Source: Dactylosporangium fulvum
Lineage (GTDB): Bacteria > Actinomycetota > Actinomycetes > Mycobacteriales > Micromonosporaceae
Reading direction: 5' to 3'
DNA: 64,000 nucleotides
Assembly: GCF_025137375.1 (NCBI RefSeq)
Contig: NZ_CP073720.1
Location: 7,278,501 to 7,342,500 of the forward strand
This document shows positions 63,420-64,000 of this stretch, one piece after another. How positions within the stretch are numbered: the stretch's first letter is position 1; each line of letters begins with the position of its first letter. The translations under genes were made by a program, and so were the position numbers. The notes beneath the pieces are model-generated. The model worked only from the letters and a program-made list of their open reading frames with translations, did not search any database and was not told where the DNA came from.

Positions 63420-63773
63420 TCACCGTACGATTCCGGTAGTGCACCTGGTTGTGACCGTCTGGAGGGCGTCGAGGTCTCGGCGCAGGTCGGCCACGCGCGC
63501 CTCGGCCTCAGCAACCAGCGAGTCGGCGACCCGCGCCCAGTCTTGCGCCGACGGCTTCTCGGGTAGCGCCTGAAAGATGTCGGCGATCTCCCGGACTGTC
63601 AGCCCGACTCGCTGAGCGAGTCGGGCGAACCGGATGCGACAAGCGGCGTTCTCGTCGAACCGACGCTGGTTCCCGGTGGTTCGGCGCGCTTGGATCAGAC
63701 CTTGCTCTTCGTAGAAGCGCACCGCGGACGGAGCGACGTGGCTCGCGTGTGCAACGTCTTTGACGGTGAGCAT
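63420..63773 (-). CDS. MerR family transcriptional regulator
   Basis: 117 residues. N-terminal HTH VKDVAHASHVAPSAVRFYEEQGLI, wing with NQRRFDENAACRIRFARLAQ, then a dimer helix (LVAEAEARVADLRRDLDAL). The short C-terminus has one Cys (TTRCTTG), not enough for a SoxR cluster. It is divergent from the FMN reductase fragment, whose promoter has a MerR-like dyad. Confidence 0.88.
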   Translation of the reverse strand: MLTVKDVAHASHVAPSAVRFYEEQGLIQARRTTGNQRRFDENAACRIRFARLAQRVGLTVREIADIFQALPEKPSAQDWARVADSLVAEAEARVADLRRDLDALQTVTTRCTTGIVR

Positions 63774-63802
63774 GAAGACGGCGGGGCCTGCGTTGTGGTG
63801 GT

Positions 63803-63861
63803 CATGTTCCTAACATGCTGCAACGCGCTCTTGACTTCAACCTTCCTTGAACGTCCAGCAT
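63803..63861 (+). promoter_or_regulatory. MerR-type promoter region and palindrome
   Basis: A perfect dyad CATGTT-CCT-AACATG (63803-63817) is followed by TTGACT (63831-63836) and a second dyad ACTTCAA...TTGAACGT in the promoter spacer, the usual place for MerR binding. A weak CAGCAT could be the -10. Confidence 0.45.
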
Positions 63862-63881
63862 CAGCTGTATGCAGATCCCAG

Positions 63882-64000
63882 TGGCGCGCGAAGCCGGTCG
63901 GCTTCGTCTCCTACGGCGGACGATCGGGCGGCGTGCGCGCGGTCGAAGCCCTTCGGCTGGTGCTTGCCGAGATGCATGCCGTCACCATTCGGAGCACCGT
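63882..64000 (+). pseudogene. NADPH-dependent FMN reductase-like fragment (5' end missing, runs off the window)
   Basis: From 63882 the frame reads WRAKPVGFVSYGGRSGG, then VRAVEALRLVLAEMHAVTIRST, the C-terminal half of FMN_red flavodoxin-like reductases. The upstream ~150 residues of the family are absent: only ~100 nt separate it from the MerR promoter, and the nearest ATG (63869) is in another frame. It looks like a gene that lost its 5' part. The 3' end is beyond the window. Confidence 0.6.

Noticed and set aside
1-64000. CRISPR arrays, insertion sequences, tRNA or rRNA genes, riboswitches
   Set aside because: No regularly spaced repeats, transposase-like frames, cloverleaf signatures or known aptamer cores were recognised by eye; a covariance-model search would be needed to exclude small RNAs.

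Overview
The window is 64 kb of GC-rich DNA with frequent GTG/TTG starts, many translationally coupled ATGA/GTGA gene junctions and typical actinobacterial families (IclR, TetR and MerR regulators, LLM monooxygenases, Hsa-type aromatic catabolism, class I terpene synthase with P450s). It most likely comes from a soil actinomycete chromosome; I cannot fix the family or genus from the sequence alone. I saw no rRNA, tRNA, CRISPR, transposase or phage gene.

Layout. 1-5.9 kb: the end of a histidine kinase, a MerR/MFS efflux pair, a DMT transporter, a TPR protein, BioY and a SAM methyltransferase. 5.9-13.7 kb: a leftward operon (peptide-type ABC importer plus LLM flavin monooxygenase) with a divergent Gfo/Idh/MocA protein. 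13.7-24.9 kb: a terpenoid biosynthetic cluster. It carries its own MEP-pathway genes (ispH, dxs, ispG) and an operon made of a terpene synthase-P450 fusion, a polyprenyl diphosphate synthase, a second P450 and an IclR regulator; a winged-helix regulator lies upstream. 25.0-27.3 kb: a DHA2 exporter and a divergent TetR gene. The TetR/exporter promoter region carries a tandem palindrome (CGGGG-N5-CCCCG type) that recurs in the LLM-ABC/Gfo-Idh promoter region, so one regulator may control both edges of the terpenoid cluster.

27.4-43.9 kb: an aromatic-catabolism locus. A leftward operon encodes an oligopeptide-type ABC importer and the hydratase, aldolase and acylating acetaldehyde dehydrogenase of the lower meta-cleavage pathway. 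It faces an IclR gene, a DHA2 exporter and a rightward operon for an HsaA-type monooxygenase, meta-cleavage hydrolase, extradiol dioxygenase, HpcH/HpaI aldolase, LigJ-like hydratase and HsaB-type flavin reductase. 44-46.6 kb: a methyltransferase and an NRAMP transporter preceded by a small membrane protein and a DtxR-like fragment.

46.7-62.3 kb: a second catabolic island. An ABC importer is split over three places (binding protein, fused permease, ATPase). Between them lie an acyl-CoA ligase, a cysteine-less thiolase homologue with a DUF35 partner, a Rieske ferredoxin, two amidohydrolases, a ThDP enzyme coupled to an FMN alpha-hydroxyacid dehydrogenase, a PDR-type reductase and an FAH-family hydrolase. 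The genes look like a route that activates, oxidises, decarboxylates and cleaves an aromatic or alicyclic acid, but the substrate is unknown. 62.5-64 kb: a short propeller-like membrane protein, a MerR regulator and a 5'-truncated FMN reductase at the window edge.

The most unusual element is the terpene synthase-P450 fusion at 21338-23959, set beside a closely similar stand-alone P450.
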